Shown here one piece after another: positions 28,782 to 38,957 of a stretch of DNA of 50,367 nt (within the stretch, counting starts at the first letter, position 1; each line of letters opens with the position of its first letter). The notes beneath the pieces were generated by a model. That model had not been told where the DNA came from. It did no database searches and was given only the letters and a program-made list of their open reading frames with translations. The DNA is from Peronospora farinosa (Eukaryota > Oomycota > Peronosporomycetes > Peronosporales > Peronosporaceae), in contig CANTFK010000576.1 of NCBI GenBank assembly GCA_947646735.1, forward strand, positions 1 through 50,367, given 5' to 3'. The translations under genes and the position numbers were made by a program.

Positions 28782-31700
28782 AGACTCCCATCCATGTCCA
28801 TGTAAATTGGACGATCCAGATCCATAATAATGAAGTTTGGATCGAAAGCTGTTTCAGATCCATAATTCCATATACGTTCCATGGATCAATCATTTTCTAA
28901 TTTAGTACTCATTACAAATCGATACTGTTTTGCCATCTGTCCATCTCTTTACACTCGCTTTTCGTCTTGTTAAGTTTTATAAGGTAAGTCATCCATCCAT
29001 CTATCCACCGATCCACCTATTCATCCATCCTTGTACCGTTCATCTAAATCCACAGGTGCTTGCTATACACATGGATGATACAAGGAAAACCCGGGAAAGC
29101 CAGGACACACAAGGCATCGTCAGGTCTCAGGAACGTGCTCGCCGCGTTGATGCTCGAAATCCGGAACGTCAGGGATCTAAAAGACAAGCAGACAAGCGAT
29201 CAGAAATTGCAGAGGTAGTCTCAAGAGCGACCAGTAAAAAAGAAAATCACGGGCATATGAACACTTTCATCTCAAGAGCAGCATCCGAGAAGATCATCCA
29301 CAAAAGAGAAACACAACCCGATGGGTTGAGACATACAAGTGCAACAAATGCGGCAAGGAGCTCAAAGTTATTGAAGGATTAGGAAACTCAAATTTAACAA
29401 GACATCTTAGAGATCAGCATAACCTCAATCGGGACGGATCTCTTTACGGTAGAAATAACGCACTCGATGGAGTTGTGCAAGAAAATATGCAACTTCAATC
29501 AATGGAGGTACGTTGTGCGTGGATTTGGTTTCATTCTTTGATTCTTCAGCAACTGATGTGTTCATTTATTTGTTACTTGCTTACGTCATTGTTGCACAGG
29601 AACGTTTCAACCCCGACACTTTGAAAACCAGGATCGTTGAATTCTTTGCCGATGCAGATATAGCCTTTAGCATCGTGGAGAAGCAATCTTTTCACGACCT
29701 AATTGGCTTTCTCAACAAAAAGGCTGAGAGCATGTTGGTTCAACAAGAGGCTCTGAAGAATCACGCCACCGACATTTATATCGCTACTAGGGATATTGTG
29801 ATCGAAAAAATGAAAAAGGACATTCGAGGAGTCGACGTTATTCATTTCACGACGGATTGCTGGACGACAAAAGGAAAAAACTACGGGTTCTTGAGCTTGA
29901 CTGGACACTGGGTTGATGCAAAATTTGAGCTCCATCAAAGTCTTCTAGGCTTAAAAAATGTTGAAGGTCATTTTCTTTGAAATGGATTGCAGCGCATGTA
30001 CAATCCAACATTTTGACTTGCGGCTGTTGTTTGCCATTGCAGGATCTCACGAAGGGAAAAATCTCGAGAAATATTATTACAAGATGGTCGCCGAAAATTT
30101 TGGCCTTCTCAACGTCCACGGTCATGCAACAGTTGACAACGGGAGTAATAACTCTACTCTTTTTGAAGCCTTTGGAAGGCGAGATGATGTCATCTTTGAC
30201 AAAGAAGACAAGATGCACATATGTGTTGCCCATGTCTTGAAGCTTGTTGCTCGAGACGGCCTTGCCCAATTTGGAATAGTGGATGACGATGAAGATGATG
30301 AAGTGGTCGTTGAAAGATCTGCTATGAGGTATGTAACATCTGCATTAAACATCTTAACAATGTACTTCGATTGTTTTTCAGCTATATTTCTGAATTGGCG
30401 TGGTAATTCAATTTAGCATTGGCGCCATCGTGGATCGCCCAGACGGTGCAGATGTCTCGATTGAAACTGTTTACCAGAGGATCAAGGGCTTTGCTACCTT
30501 TGTCAATGGGAGCACGCAAAGGAAAGAGCAATTTGCATGCGCCGTAAAGCTGCAGCAACCAAACTCCCACGCTGTTGCGGTTATCGGTGATGTCAGCACA
30601 AGATGGAACTCAACGTATCAAATGTTTTTACGGGCACTCCAGTTGCGGTGAGATTATGGTGACTTCAGCATTGCGGTGTACTGAAACACCTTCACGGCAT
30701 TCCAAAATTATGTTCTAACTTCGAACTCTTGACAAAACAGAAAAAGTATTACCTATATGACGGCCACGATGGACAATTTTGAGCAGTACCATCTAGATAA
30801 CAAAGAATGGATTAAGCTCGAGCAAGTTAACCGATTCTTGGAGCCTCTGGAATGGGCAACGAAGATTGTGTGTGACGACAAGTATCCGACCCTCTCTGTC
30901 GTTGTCCCAGTTTATTCCTATCTTTGGAAAAGCGTCGATCGAGTAAGTCAGCGTTTTTAACTTACGCACAAATACCTGACGACGATTGTTTGTTGTTCGA
31001 CTAACATGTTTTCTACTAGATTTTCCGTGAGTACGATGCAAGACACCTGGAGCCTGTTTCGAGAGCTATGCACAAGAAACTCGAGAAATACGTGAATAAG
31101 GCATTCAAGCAGGAATCGAATTATTTTGCAACAATTCTGGACCCAAAATTCAATATTAAATGGTTTCGGGACTCTGCGACATGGCCGCGACATTTCTGGA
31201 CGATTGGCTATACCCCCGAAGCCATTGAGCTTCGTTTCGGCAATGAAGCATCGAAATTTCGAGTCCAGGTGGAAAACGAAGTTGGAGACGACCCTGAGTT
31301 TGGCGGATCTCCAATAGCCGACTCACAGCCATTGGACCCAATGGACAGGCTTTTCTCATCTGCAACAGAGCCAGAGGAAGGTGAGAGCATTGACCGGCTG
31401 AAGGAGGAAATCAACTCCTATTTCTCCTTAAGAAAAGGCCACAAACATCAAGACCCGCTGGAATGGTGGAAGATCCACCAGTTTCAGTTCCCGACATTAG
31501 CTCGGATGGCACGCTATTATCTTGCAATCCCGGCAACCAGCGCCCCATCCGAACAAGTGTTTTCGCAGGGCAGACGGGTTTTTAGATGGGACAGAAGTGC
31601 CCTCTCTCCGGAGAATCTAGAAAAAGTTCTTTGTCTCAAGGAATGGTACAGGAATCTTGGGCCCTTTAGACGTCAATCCAATTAGATAAGTAAGTTTTGG

Positions 31701-31955
31701 GAAAGCAACGGTTTCCTACGTATTATCGAGGTTTTCATCCGAGCCTTCCTACAACGAGATTTCTTAGATAGCTGGTATTGTAGTCCGATAGAAACAACAT
31801 TATGTCACCAACTATTACGATGTTTTGCTGGTCGACAAATTTCCTGTGTAAATGAGGATATCCGCGGATCATGGACATGGAACATTCATAATTGATGGAC
31901 CATTATAATATCGATCAGGTCCATATCCGATCCATGATCCATACACTGGGGGTCT
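28782..31955 (+). mobile_element. hAT-family DNA transposon, near complete
   Basis: The transposase gene (29071-31685) is bracketed by subterminal zones rich in iterated ATGGATC/ATGGAC words (28790-28890 and 31860-31945), as expected of transposase-binding sites. Candidate terminal inverted repeats are 'agactccca' at 28782-28790 and its near inverse 'tgggggtct' at 31947-31955 (one mismatch). Just outside lie 'acgtagc' and 'tcgtaac', which agree at five of seven positions and may be an aged duplication; hAT elements normally duplicate 8 bp. Family assignment is firm from the protein; the exact ends are tentative. Confidence 0.6.
29071..31685 (+). CDS. hAT transposase (BED finger, RNase-H-like DDE, dimerisation domain)
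   Basis: Seven exons, 29071-29214, 29277-29507, 29600-29966, 30043-30328, 30417-30647, 30741-30942 and 31020-31685, join without stops to 708 residues. Exon 2 holds the BED finger ('YKCNKCGKEL' ... 'HLRDQH'). Exon 3 has 'HFTTDCWTTKGKNYGF' with the first catalytic Asp; exon 4 'ATVDNGSNN' with the second. The last exon carries the hAT dimerisation region: 'PLEWWKIHQFQFPTLARMA', then 'ATSAPSEQVFS' with the catalytic Glu. Introns are 62-92 nt, all GT-AG (gtagtc, gtacgt, gtcatt, gtatgt, gtgaga, gtaagt). The first intron is the least certain; it bridges a frame change between the ATG exon and the BED exon. Otherwise the gene looks functional. Confidence 0.8.
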
Positions 31956-32993
31956 GATCGTAACTCTTTACGAAAATGCATTTGAATTGAAAGGAATGTA
32001 TCAAAGCACCGCTTCGAAGCGGTATAAATCTCAAAACGGGACGTATACGAACTTAGCGACTACACTCGGTCGAACCCCTCATCATCTCAACATTTCAAAA
32101 GAATCTTGAGTTTTGTAATGAATCGTGTGCTCGATTGATATTAGTAAAATGCTTCTTTAAGTGCTCTTGTCATTGATGTCATCAATTATTAATCGAGGCG
32201 ACCGTATGGCATCTTACTTCCATAATATAGAGGCGATGGCATTGTATCCATCTCTTTGGATTATAGTGTCCTCTTTAATCCAGTTAGTTGCGTCATCGTA
32301 TTGGTGCTGCCGTTTGCTCTGCTCTTGACATTGAGCTTCCAGGCGCTTGTACATGGATGTGTATCAAGCCATAACTGTAACTAGCTCGGTCAATGAGGCC
32401 GAATTGGCAAGGACCTAACCAGTTCACAATTCTACTCACAAAAGAAGTCTTACAGACACGTCACATCTCTTCTCTCAGCGCTTAGCGCCTAGTAGCTCAC
32501 ACGGGAAAGCTCTTCGAACAGCATGTTTTTCCATGCAGTAAATCTGGCGAGCAGAATCAATTTTTAGATGCGGCCTCTCTGCAGGCAGGCAAGGCCTGAT
32601 TTAATTAGTAGTTAGAGCGCTGAACAACGTTGCCCCACCTGGTCAACACTCTTTCAAGCCTGCACAACGAACAGCACCAAATGCGATTAGCTGCAATTGC
32701 AGCAATGCAGACCAGATACCGGTTTGCCAAAATCTAGTTTATCGAGGACAAGGCATCTATTCACCATTTCCTCCGTCTCCTACATTGTTCCCAATCGTCA
32801 AAATAACGCACAGTCAAGTAGCTCAAGTCACTGCATGTAAATTGTCTTCTCTTGATAAAACCTCCTCCTCACTTCACGCCAAACTCCTAGAGCATCGTTC
32901 TGTCCCATAGCTTCATCTCTTTCAGACGTACTGCTAGTGGCAATAGAGATAAAGTCTCCTGGCGACTGCGAAACTAAAGTAGCGACTGGATCA
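31686..32993. other. Gene-poor block right of the hAT gene
   Basis: It contains the hAT 3' terminal zone (to about 31955) and then about 1 kb without coherent coding. A perfect 16-bp palindrome 'accgcttcgaagcggt' lies at 32008-32023, immediately followed by TATAAA, possibly an old element's promoter. Confidence 0.45.
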
Positions 32994-33426
32994 TTAACCA
33001 TACTGAAGACGGAAAACGTCATTGTGGATGTAGTACTGGCCAGGCTGATGGGACACGAGCTGAAACACCTGCGTGAATTGAATCGGATTGTTCTCCTCGA
33101 TCTGGATCTTGCCCTGCACAAAGATAATCATGGCATTACCCGATGTGGACGGCTGAATATCCACTGTTGGGTACTCATGGCGTACCACGGGTAACCCCTG
33201 AAGCTTTGCCATGATACTTTGCTGACCCGTGGACAGTTGACCCTCCCAGCTCATGTTAGATACATCTTGCTGTAAAGTAACAAGAATTTTCATTAATCAC
33301 TTGGATATTCTATAAAAAAAGGATTGAGCGGTGACGTACGTAGAGGCTCGCAAGTCCCGGTCGGTTCGTATCGAACGTGGTGTAATAGTGCTGCACAAAC
33401 GCCTTGGCGACTTCTTCAGCAGACAT
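32994..33426 (-). CDS. NUTF2: Nuclear transport factor 2
   Basis: Two exons, 33340-33426 and 32994-33269, separated by a 70-nt gtacgt...tacag intron, encode 120 residues, the normal family size. 'EEVAKAFVQHYYTTFDTNRPGLASLY' and, across the junction, 'QDVSNMSWEG' start the NTF2 fold; 'HEYPTVDIQPS', 'IFVQGKIQIEE' and 'QVFQLV...QYYIHNDVFRL' complete it. NTF2 carries RanGDP into the nucleus through FxFG nucleoporins. A (CT)n microsatellite lies 9 bp upstream of the ATG in the leader, and an ATTGG (CCAAT on this strand) at 33516-33520. Confidence 0.95.
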
Positions 33427-33435
33427 GATGACGTA

Positions 33436-33471
33436 CTCTCTCTCTCTCTCTCTCTCTCTCTACACCTTTGA
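33436..33471. repeat. (CT)n microsatellite in the NTF2 5' leader
   Basis: About 17-18 uninterrupted CT units end 9 bp from the NTF2 start codon, so they read as (GA)n on the mRNA sense strand. GA-rich leaders can act in transcription, but no function can be shown from the sequence. Confidence 0.9.
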
Positions 33472-33681
33472 TTTCCACTGGTCGAGCGGGTTTTTTTGTG
33501 GTTTTAGACTATGTAATTGGTAGAAAGTAGATATATTATATAGAGTTATGTAATTCGACATAATTACACATGGCTCGGATCTATTTGTTCTACAAAAAGG
33601 TGATCTACAAACTGCTATATGTCATACCGGTTTCCTTCTATCGATCTACTTTTAGCACACATCAAAGGAATTATTACGACG

Positions 33682-34553
33682 TCATCTCATGTTCTGGAGA
33701 GTCAGAAATGACTTGAACAGCTGCTTGAACGCATCACACTTGGGAACTACGTGGCCTTTGGCGTGCACCGAAGTCAGCACGCGATTGTCAAGGGTCTGTA
33801 AGCAACAGACGATCGGTTAATCATCAATACAATTGACACAAAAATACCGTGATAGAAGATTACGCACCTCTTGAAAGATGTCCATCACTTGCTGGCTCTT
33901 GGCAGCCGGGATGACGTAGTCGTTCAAGCCGAAGACGTGCAGTGACGAAATGTCGGGGACAACGCCCGAGTCCAACGAGAACTGAGGTGAGCTTAGATAG
34001 CTTCCAAACAGCACGGCCAGTTTCGGTGACCAATGCAGTTCAGCGCAGGCCTGCAAGCAACAACTGTGTCAGAGTTTTTGCCTCATCCGCTTATGCACTT
34101 CGGTTCTCGCCCTTTACGTACCTGTTCTGAGCACATCCACGCCGCAAGACTCGCTCCTTGCGAGAACCCAACAACTCCATCTACGTCTCCGATCTCGTCC
34201 AGCTTCTCACGGAGGAAGTTTATAAGTACGTCCCGGTCTCCGTCCAAACTGCTAGAGTCTTTCTGGTGAATGCCCGGCAGCCGCCACCACGCGCGAAATT
34301 CCATCTTCTTCTTACTAGAGTGTATGTGCTTCATCTTGCTAGAAGCTGAACTAGGTCGCTTGCTTTGACGCGCTAAAATGGGCGGCACGGTGATGAAGGG
34401 CCCGTTCAGGAAAATCAATTCCACATTCGAGTTGATCCCATGCAGATGCTTTGTCTTAGCCATGAACGTGATTGCGTCCTGGTACATGCCATGCAGGCAC
34501 AACAAACGCAGTTTACGGTCGGTGCATCTGCTTAACATGCGCGAAGCCGTCAT
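33682..34553 (-). CDS. FSH-family serine hydrolase (OVCA2/FSH1-like)
   Basis: Three exons, 34122-34553, 33868-34050 and 33682-33795, give 242 residues. The alpha/beta-hydrolase begins 'KLRLLCLHGMYQDA', the oxyanion-side strand of FSH proteins. The triad is complete after splicing: S131 in 'GFSQGAS', D188 in 'GLNDYVIP', H220 in 'HAKGHVVP', the last residing in exon 3. The central 'KMEFRAWWRL' matches the FSH 'aWW' segment. Family members hydrolyse short to medium acyl esters or related substrates; the substrate here is unknown. Introns are gtacgt...tgcag and gtgcgt...acag. The first ATG is used; a CCAAT box lies at 34596-34600, 43 bp upstream. Confidence 0.88.
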
Positions 34554-35464
34554 GTTCGGGTGCTCCTACAAGATTGTTACTTGTGACCCCTTGAGCCAAT
34601 CACCACAATCGTCGTATCGTTAACATAATCCAATGCTTCCATTCGTCTTTGTTCTAAGTAGAAATAGACTTTTCATCTCCATAGAAACCACAACTACAGT
34701 ATATCTTTGCATCTTGCCTATGCTTTCCTGTAACAAACAAGAACCGCAACTAATGGCCAGGAAGACTATGTCGTTGCATTCAAATACACAAAAAGGATCG
34801 GTACGAAGAAAGTCAAAACTTGGATGGATGTCTGTGCTTGAAATGTCTTTTTTGAATGGTGGAAGACTAGCTTGCTTGAATGCTTAGAGATGTAGACGCA
34901 TAAGGGCTCTTTTAATGTGTAGGACTCTTAAGTGCTAGACAGTAGTCAATTCGTGCCAATAGATTGTACTTATGCGATGTAGGTAGTCTTTGAATATTCA
35001 TTTACTGAACGAACAACAATATTAAATACTATCATTATCGTAACAGACAGGTCACACACAACGTCTTCAAGCACCAACAGCATTGTCATCGTCAAGCACA
35101 AGCAGCAGCAACAGCAGCAGCAACAGCAGCAGCAATAGAAGCATTAAATTAGAAACTCTACTATTCATAAAAACCGTAATGTTATAAGCTCTTTTTCGTA
35201 CTTTTAGTGACGCACTATGAACAATCAGATCTTAATAAAAATACGGGGGCTGATGGGACTAAAAAGGTGGTTGATAAATAACGCCACCCTATTGCGAGCA
35301 CATAATATTAACGTTTCTAAATTTCTACCTCAAAACAGCTATACTACCATTCTATACATTCTACTTGGTAGAATTTGAAAGCATATTGTTTTACGAAATC
35401 GGTATCTGGATAGTAAAATAATTTTACTTAGTAAATCTCTGTCATTAAGAGCTCCTCATCTCCA
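34554..35464. other. Intergenic, about 900 bp, with repeats
   Basis: Contains a CAG/CAA-type trinucleotide tract (about 35096-35140), and at 35261-35285 one copy of a 25-nt dispersed repeat also found at 48697-48721. Open frames here have no domain or start context. The right end would be the DBR1 promoter. Confidence 0.5.
35261..35285. repeat. Dispersed 25-nt repeat, copy 1
   Basis: Core 'aaggtggttgat' followed by 'aaataacgcc'. The copy at 48697-48721 differs at one base. Sequence upstream of both is also loosely similar ('tgatgg' before the A-run). Likely the end of an interspersed element. Confidence 0.75.
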
Positions 35465-37045
35465 ATGGTGCGCGTGGCGGTCGTAGGGTGCGCTCATGGT
35501 ATGCTGGACGATATCTATGCAACTGTCAATTTCGTCAATGAAATGGAACCTAGCAATCCTGTAGAACTCTTGCTGTGCTGTGGTGATTTCGAATGTATGC
35601 GCAATCTGCGCGACTTGGAGACGCTGGCCTGTCCGATCAAATATCGAGCATTGCATGCCTTTCATCGGTACTATACTCAAGAAAAACGGGCTCCTGTGCT
35701 CACTGTCTTTATAGGTGGGAATCATGAAGCTTCGGGGTATTTACAAGAGCTTTATTATGGCGGTTGGGTAGCACCAAACATCTTTTATCTGGGTGCAGCA
35801 GGTGCGATCAATGTTGCAGGACTGCGTATTGCAGGTCTTTCGGGTATTTACAAACAGCAACACTATACAGCAGGAAGGTTCGAGGCACTGCCATTTGACA
35901 ACAACACTATGCGGAGTGTCTATCATGTCCGTGAACTCGAAGTCTTTCAGCTCTCGCACTTGCAGCAGGTAGACAAGATACCAGTAGGAGCATTTTTATC
36001 GCATGATTGGCCTCGAGGTATTGAGCAGCACGGTAATGTACAGCAGTTACTACGTCGCAAACCATTCTTTGAGCAGGAGATAAGGACGAACACACTCGGT
36101 AGTCCTGCTGGCGAGTTTCTGATGTATCAGCTTCGTCCACAATATTGGTTTGCCGCACACTTGCATGTCAAGTTTTCTGCCATTGTCACTCATCCAGATC
36201 GACAAAGTAGTGAAGCAATGGTATCAAATGGTGAAAAAACACTTGAGGCTGACAAGGTCAAGCCGAGTGGCGAGCAATACGCAGCTCCCAAGCCGTCCTT
36301 CTGGCCAAGTACGACCAAGTTCTTAGCGCTTGACAAATGCCTCCCACGTAGAGAGTTTATGCAGATTTTGGACTTGCCTTCTTTGGCAATGGAGTCTACA
36401 TCCAAGGAAGAGCAGAAGATAGACAGTGACAGCGTGTTAGTGACCGACGCTAAGCAGGATGTCACTGAATCTGATCAGGCTATCAAGATTAGTCCGAGTA
36501 CAAAACGTTCGTCGCCACCAAAGATTATGTTCGACTTGGAATGGCTTGCTATCCTGCGCGCGACACACCATCTTGCTTCAGCCAACAAATCTGCGCCGCG
36601 CGTGCCGCAAGAGGAAATGAAAATTGAAGACAAGGACATTTCTTGGGTGAAGCAGCGCCTTGAGGAATTTGTTGCAGAGAAGAAACTAGACAAGGATCAA
36701 GGCGAATGGATCACTGATTTCGTGAAGACCGTACCAGGCCACGGTGAAGAAGAGGGGCCACATGTAGCGACGGGCAATCCTCAAACGGACCTTTTGTTGG
36801 AGCTGCTGAAGCTTCCACATGTCGTTACCGCACCATTTGTTGGCGGCGATTTGATTGCAGTGGCTGTCGAGGACCCTAATGAGATTGATCTAGACGATGA
36901 CGAAGACATCGACGACACTGATACAAAGCTAGTGAACACCGAAGACGTTACCAATGATGACGACGCATGCACCAATCGCGAGGTACTAAGTGTTATGGAA
37001 ACAAAAACACCTGTAGACTCGTACGAAATCACCCTCGACCTATAA
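35465..37045 (+). CDS. DBR1: RNA lariat debranching enzyme
   Basis: A single-exon 526-residue protein. DBR1 hydrolyses the 2'-5' bond of intron lariats so that introns can be degraded. The metallophosphoesterase motifs are all present: 'VVGCAHGMLD', 'LLCCGDFECMRN', 'FIGGNHEAS', 'FLSHDWPRGIE' and 'WFAAHLHVKFSA'. The C-terminal DBR1 domain follows, with 'TTKFLALDKCLPRREFMQIL' and 'FDLEWLAILRATH'. The last 60 residues are strongly acidic (an Asp/Glu/Thr run around 'DLDDDEDIDDTD'), an extension often seen in DBR1. The start at the first ATG lies five residues before the first motif strand. Confidence 0.95.
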   Translation: MVRVAVVGCAHGMLDDIYATVNFVNEMEPSNPVELLLCCGDFECMRNLRDLETLACPIKYRALHAFHRYYTQEKRAPVLTVFIGGNHEASGYLQELYYGGWVAPNIFYLGAAGAINVAGLRIAGLSGIYKQQHYTAGRFEALPFDNNTMRSVYHVRELEVFQLSHLQQVDKIPVGAFLSHDWPRGIEQHGNVQQLLRRKPFFEQEIRTNTLGSPAGEFLMYQLRPQYWFAAHLHVKFSAIVTHPDRQSSEAMVSNGEKTLEADKVKPSGEQYAAPKPSFWPSTTKFLALDKCLPRREFMQILDLPSLAMESTSKEEQKIDSDSVLVTDAKQDVTESDQAIKISPSTKRSSPPKIMFDLEWLAILRATHHLASANKSAPRVPQEEMKIEDKDISWVKQRLEEFVAEKKLDKDQGEWITDFVKTVPGHGEEEGPHVATGNPQTDLLLELLKLPHVVTAPFVGGDLIAVAVEDPNEIDLDDDEDIDDTDTKLVNTEDVTNDDDACTNREVLSVMETKTPVDSYEITLDL

Positions 37046-37259
37046 CTTGAACACGGCGTATCCATTACCAGCACCTCTATCACACACGACGAGGTTTATA
37101 ATGAGAGAAGATGTTCTTCTGAAGCAGCTATATAGTCATTGTTATCGTCAATTACCACAAGCTCCTTACAATAACTTATAAGGAATCAAATACTCTAACG
37201 AAATAGCCAATCCATAAGAGCCACTGTCATAACCAGTCGTGTCTTTCAACGTGCAAGCG

Positions 37260-38489
37260 ATGAAGACGTGGGTGAGAGAGGCGATAAGACGCACGCATCA
37301 GCCGCATTTCGGACCCACACTAGAGTATAAAGTAAACACATTGCTGCTGTAAGACACATGTATATCTTGTCATATCGTCCTTTGTACAGAGTGTAATCGT
37401 TGTGTAGTGATTCTGCTTTGCAGTCGACATTTGTGCAGTTGGATTGTGACAAAGAGACCAAAGCGTTCATTGATGTGCGTAATCTTGATACTTGAATTGC
37501 ACAAACTCAGTCAATACGTGCTAATTGACACCCTGTTGTGATCACATGCAGACATGTACAGGAGGAAGTTTGTGGGAATCCTTAGGCTCCACAATTCTTG
37601 GACTTTTCTACTCCCTGACCGACGCGAATGGAATTCTTGGACGTATGTCATACAACCAGTTCGTGTCAATGCAGTATCCGATTGCAGGCACCGCACTAGT
37701 GAATCTTCAGCTGACGATCCTTTTCTCCTTTATCTCGACGCAGGTGGTCAGATGTTTGTGCTTTCGTACGCTCAAGTCCAGCGACTTTTTCCTCGCGAGC
37801 AACTTGTGGCAGCAAGCAGTGGATCACTGCTTGACATTGGGGCTGGAGATGGAAATGTGACAGCCTCGCTGGCCTCACTCGTGGATCAAGTGACTACGAC
37901 TGAGGTTTCTGCTCCCATGGTGGCTCATCTGAACACGCGAGGCTACAATAGCGTACAAACCTGCGACTTGCAGCACGAGTTCGTCCAGTCACGAAAGCCT
38001 TACAACATTATCAGGTACAGTACGTCGTGGCATCGCCGAGAGACGACTCTTTTTGGACTTTGTAACGCTGTCATGTTGTGCTCACATGATTACTTTGTTG
38101 GGGGTATATGAAGCATGCTTAATGTACTGGATCGAGCCGACAAACCACTCACGATGCTCCGTGAGATCCGCGAAATGCTAGATCGAAAAAATGGTCTCTT
38201 CCTACTAGCAGTAGTACTGCCATTCTCCGCTTTTGTGGAGGTGGGCACACAACGGATTGCACCCACCGAGAAGCTACCAATGCAGGGTGGACTCTGTGCA
38301 GATGGCGCGTCCTTTGAGGTGGCAGCCAGTCTACTGTTACGCAATGTGCTCGTTCCTGCGGGCTTTAAGCTCCGTCATTTCACCCGTGTACCTTATTTAT
38401 GTCGTGGAGATATGCATCAACCGTATTATGTGCTCTCGGATGCGATTTTCGTCCTGGAAGTCGATACAAATGAGAAAGAACGAACGTGA
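37260..38489 (+). CDS. METTL9: METTL9-like protein-histidine methyltransferase
   Basis: Five exons, 37260-37331, 37424-37474, 37552-37642, 37744-38014 and 38114-38489, splice to 286 residues. Characteristic segments emerge only after splicing: 'STFVQLDCDKETKAFID', 'YSLTDANGILGRGQMFVLS', the SAM motif 'LLDIGAGDGNVT', 'IISMLNVLDRADKPLTML', 'AVVLPFSAFVE' and the C-terminal 'HFTRVPYLCRGDMHQPYYVL'. METTL9 (DREV) enzymes methylate the N1 position of His in His-x-His motifs. Exon 1 ('MKTWVREAIRRT...') is basic and the least certain, but it joins in phase through gtaaac. A CCAAT box lies at 37207-37211, about 50 bp before the ATG. The frame is unbroken. Confidence 0.9.
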
Positions 38490-38957
38490 ATGCAGCTACT
38501 TTCAAGCATCATGCTGACTATTTGCTGCTAATCAGCCTAAAGTATACGCATTTGCGTTTGAGAAACACAAGCTGACTCTTTTCAGGGCAGAATTCTCTCA
38601 TCCACCGAGTTTATGAAACGAATTGCTCGTAGTGGATAACGAACGAATTATAGGCATTACTCTACAGGCTTTTGAGCATTCGAGACAGGGACCACAAGTT
38701 TTGTTGGGTATATCGATGCGAAGCGGTTACAAAGTGACAGAAAGAAACGTTATTCTATTGGTTTAAATGTTGTCATCCCCTAATCGCATTTGTTTCGTAC
38801 TTGGTTTTTGTATACCAATTTGGTCCGCATTTGTAGGCAGAGAGCGCGTTTCTTTTTTTCTCTCACAATTCATTTTGCGTCAAAGTTCTCATCCGGGACC
38901 TCTTCCGTGTAAAAAAAAAGACAATTGAACTGGCCATAGACGACTATACAATAGAAA
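38490..38957. other. Intergenic, about 470 bp
   Basis: Nothing coding. ATTGG at about 38757 and CCAAT near 38816 fall upstream of the next gene. Confidence 0.5.

Noticed and set aside
28583..28882. Minus-strand frame starting MERIWNYGSE
   Set aside because: Its Asp/Met-rich part ('MDLDRPIYMDMDG') is a translation of the repeated ATGGATC words in the hAT terminus, not a gene or ERH exon.
32060..32090. 'ggtcgaacccc' resembling a tRNA T-loop
   Set aside because: No cloverleaf could be built around it; acceptor and anticodon stems are missing.
32828..33121. Minus-strand Ser/Arg-rich frame
   Set aside because: Overlaps NTF2 coding in another frame.
34633..34887. Plus-strand 84-codon frame
   Set aside because: A/T-rich intergenic sequence, no domain, no splice partner.
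35096..35140. CAG/CAA repeat as a polyglutamine coding tract
   Set aside because: No open frame with coding character extends beyond the repeat on either strand; treated as a microsatellite.
36781..37083. Minus-strand Ser/Val-rich frame
   Set aside because: It is the complement of the acidic DBR1 tail.
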